From: Sphingomonadales bacterium UBA1936
Lineage (GTDB): Bacteria; Pseudomonadota; Alphaproteobacteria; Sphingomonadales; Sphingomonadaceae
DNA: 6,812 nucleotides
Reading direction: 5' to 3'
Assembly: GCA_002336985.1 (NCBI GenBank)
Contig: DDFE01000251.1
Span: forward strand, 1 to 6,812
The notes under the pieces were generated by a model. That model did no database searches. It saw nothing but the letters and a program-made list of their open reading frames with translations, and had not been told where the DNA came from. Positions 6,385 through 6,812 of the stretch are shown piece by piece; the first letter of the stretch is position 1, and each line of letters begins with the position of its first letter. A program made the translations under genes and the position numbers.

Positions 6385-6812
6385 ATGCCCGAAGGATATT
6401 CAGGCACACCGCTTGGAACGAAACTGTCGCTCAAGCCGGGCATGCGCGCGTGGTTCGATGCGATGCCGGACAGCGTGCTGGCAGAGATCGACATGCCGGA
6501 CCTCATTCGTCTTGGCGCGCCCGAAGCGCCGATCGAAGCCGCACATATTTTCGTCACCGAACGCGCGGACATGGAGGCGAAGCTTGCCATGTTGCGCCCC
6601 CTGCTCGCCCCATCCGGATTCATCTGGGTCAGTTGGCCCAAAAAGGCATCGAAGGTTCCGACCGACATCACCGAGGATACGATCCGCGCGGCGTGCGGGG
6701 TCGGTCATGCCCCCGGCATGACCTTGGACTGCCGGGGGCAGTCCAACCCCGCACGCCTGCCCACCACCGATCTTGTCGACGTCAAGATCTGCGCCGTCGA
6801 TGCGATCTGGTC
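6385..6812 (+). CDS. DUF3052-family protein carrying an in-frame palindromic insertion (3' end outside window)
   Basis: 142 whole codons are visible. The N-terminus 'GYSGTPLGTKLSLKPGMR' (4-21) and the later 'GFIWVSWPKKASKVPTDITED' region (78-98) are signatures of the DUF3052 family, small cytoplasmic proteins of unknown function. 'LVDVKICAVDAIWS' (130-143) is the next conserved block, and the family normally ends some 15 residues later. Between R101 and L125 there are about 21-22 residues (A103 or C104 to R124, rich in Gly, Cys, Pro) that I do not recall from the family. They are encoded exactly by the palindromic element at 6690-6757. The frame stays open through the element, so the gene is not obviously broken, but function may be altered. 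The start has AGGGG at 6371-6375, nine bases upstream, and matches the family N-terminus. The 231-bp gap after purL suggests a separate transcript. Confidence 0.82.
   Translation, partial: MPEGYSGTPLGTKLSLKPGMRAWFDAMPDSVLAEIDMPDLIRLGAPEAPIEAAHIFVTERADMEAKLAMLRPLLAPSGFIWVSWPKKASKVPTDITEDTIRAACGVGHAPGMTLDCRGQSNPARLPTTDLVDVKICAVDAIW
6690..6757. repeat. In-frame palindromic element with a cloverleaf-like three-arm fold
   Basis: A 12-bp outer stem, GGCGTGCGGGGT (6690-6701) with ACCCCGCACGCC (6746-6757), encloses two perfect hairpins. Arm A is GGTCATGCC-CCC-GGCATGACC (6703-6723) and arm B is TGGACTGCC-GGG-GGCAGTCCA (6725-6745). Only C6702 and T6724 are unpaired at the junction, and the CCC and GGG loops are complementary. 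The bases 6691-6756 are exactly 22 codons in the DUF3052 frame, with no stop. This regularity cannot be explained by coding constraint. It resembles mobile palindromic repeats (REP/RPE-like) that settle inside genes. No second copy was seen in this window, so mobility is inferred. Confidence 0.78.

Noticed and set aside
6222..6671. Minus-strand open frame opposite the DUF3052 gene and the preceding gap
   Set aside because: The + strand frame carries clear DUF3052 signatures; the antisense product has no recognisable motif.

Overview
The window looks like chromosomal DNA of a high-GC alphaproteobacterium, most likely from the Sphingomonadales. This rests on remembered protein similarity, on a LexA site of the alphaproteobacterial type (GTTC-N7-GTTC), and on the combination of gene families present. 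No database search was possible, so no genus is proposed. Most of the window is ordinary: two biosynthetic enzymes (cysteine synthase, PurL), a damage-tolerance DNA polymerase, two small lipoproteins and two genes cut by the window edges.

Layout. Bases 1-437 hold the 3' end of a gene on the + strand, probably a DUF5117/DUF4953-type zinc metalloprotease. It meets a minus-strand cysteine synthase gene (438-1424) stop codon to stop codon with no base between them. A divergent 124-bp gap carries a near-consensus sigma70 promoter that drives a small lipoprotein gene (1549-2028). Fifty bases further on, a Y-family DNA polymerase gene (2079-3377) is preceded by a perfect GTTC-N7-GTTC LexA operator, so it is very probably an SOS gene. 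A second small lipoprotein (3438-3818), with weak resemblance to MliC lysozyme inhibitors, follows and is closed by a strong intrinsic terminator (3841-3869). Then comes full-length purL (3928-6153) without purS or purQ beside it. A 231-bp gap with several small inverted and direct repeats leads to a DUF3052-family gene (6385 to the window end).

The most unusual signal lies inside that last gene. Bases 6690-6757 form an elaborate palindromic element: a 12-bp outer stem encloses two perfect 9-bp hairpins with complementary CCC and GGG loops. It sits in the reading frame without a stop and adds about 21-22 residues between two blocks that I recall as nearly contiguous in DUF3052 proteins. It therefore looks like an in-frame palindromic mobile repeat, analogous in behaviour to the palindromic elements described in Rickettsia genes. 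The family comparison is from memory and needs an alignment.

The genes do not form one pathway. Each unit appears to be separately expressed: cysteine synthesis, envelope lipoproteins, translesion synthesis and purine synthesis.
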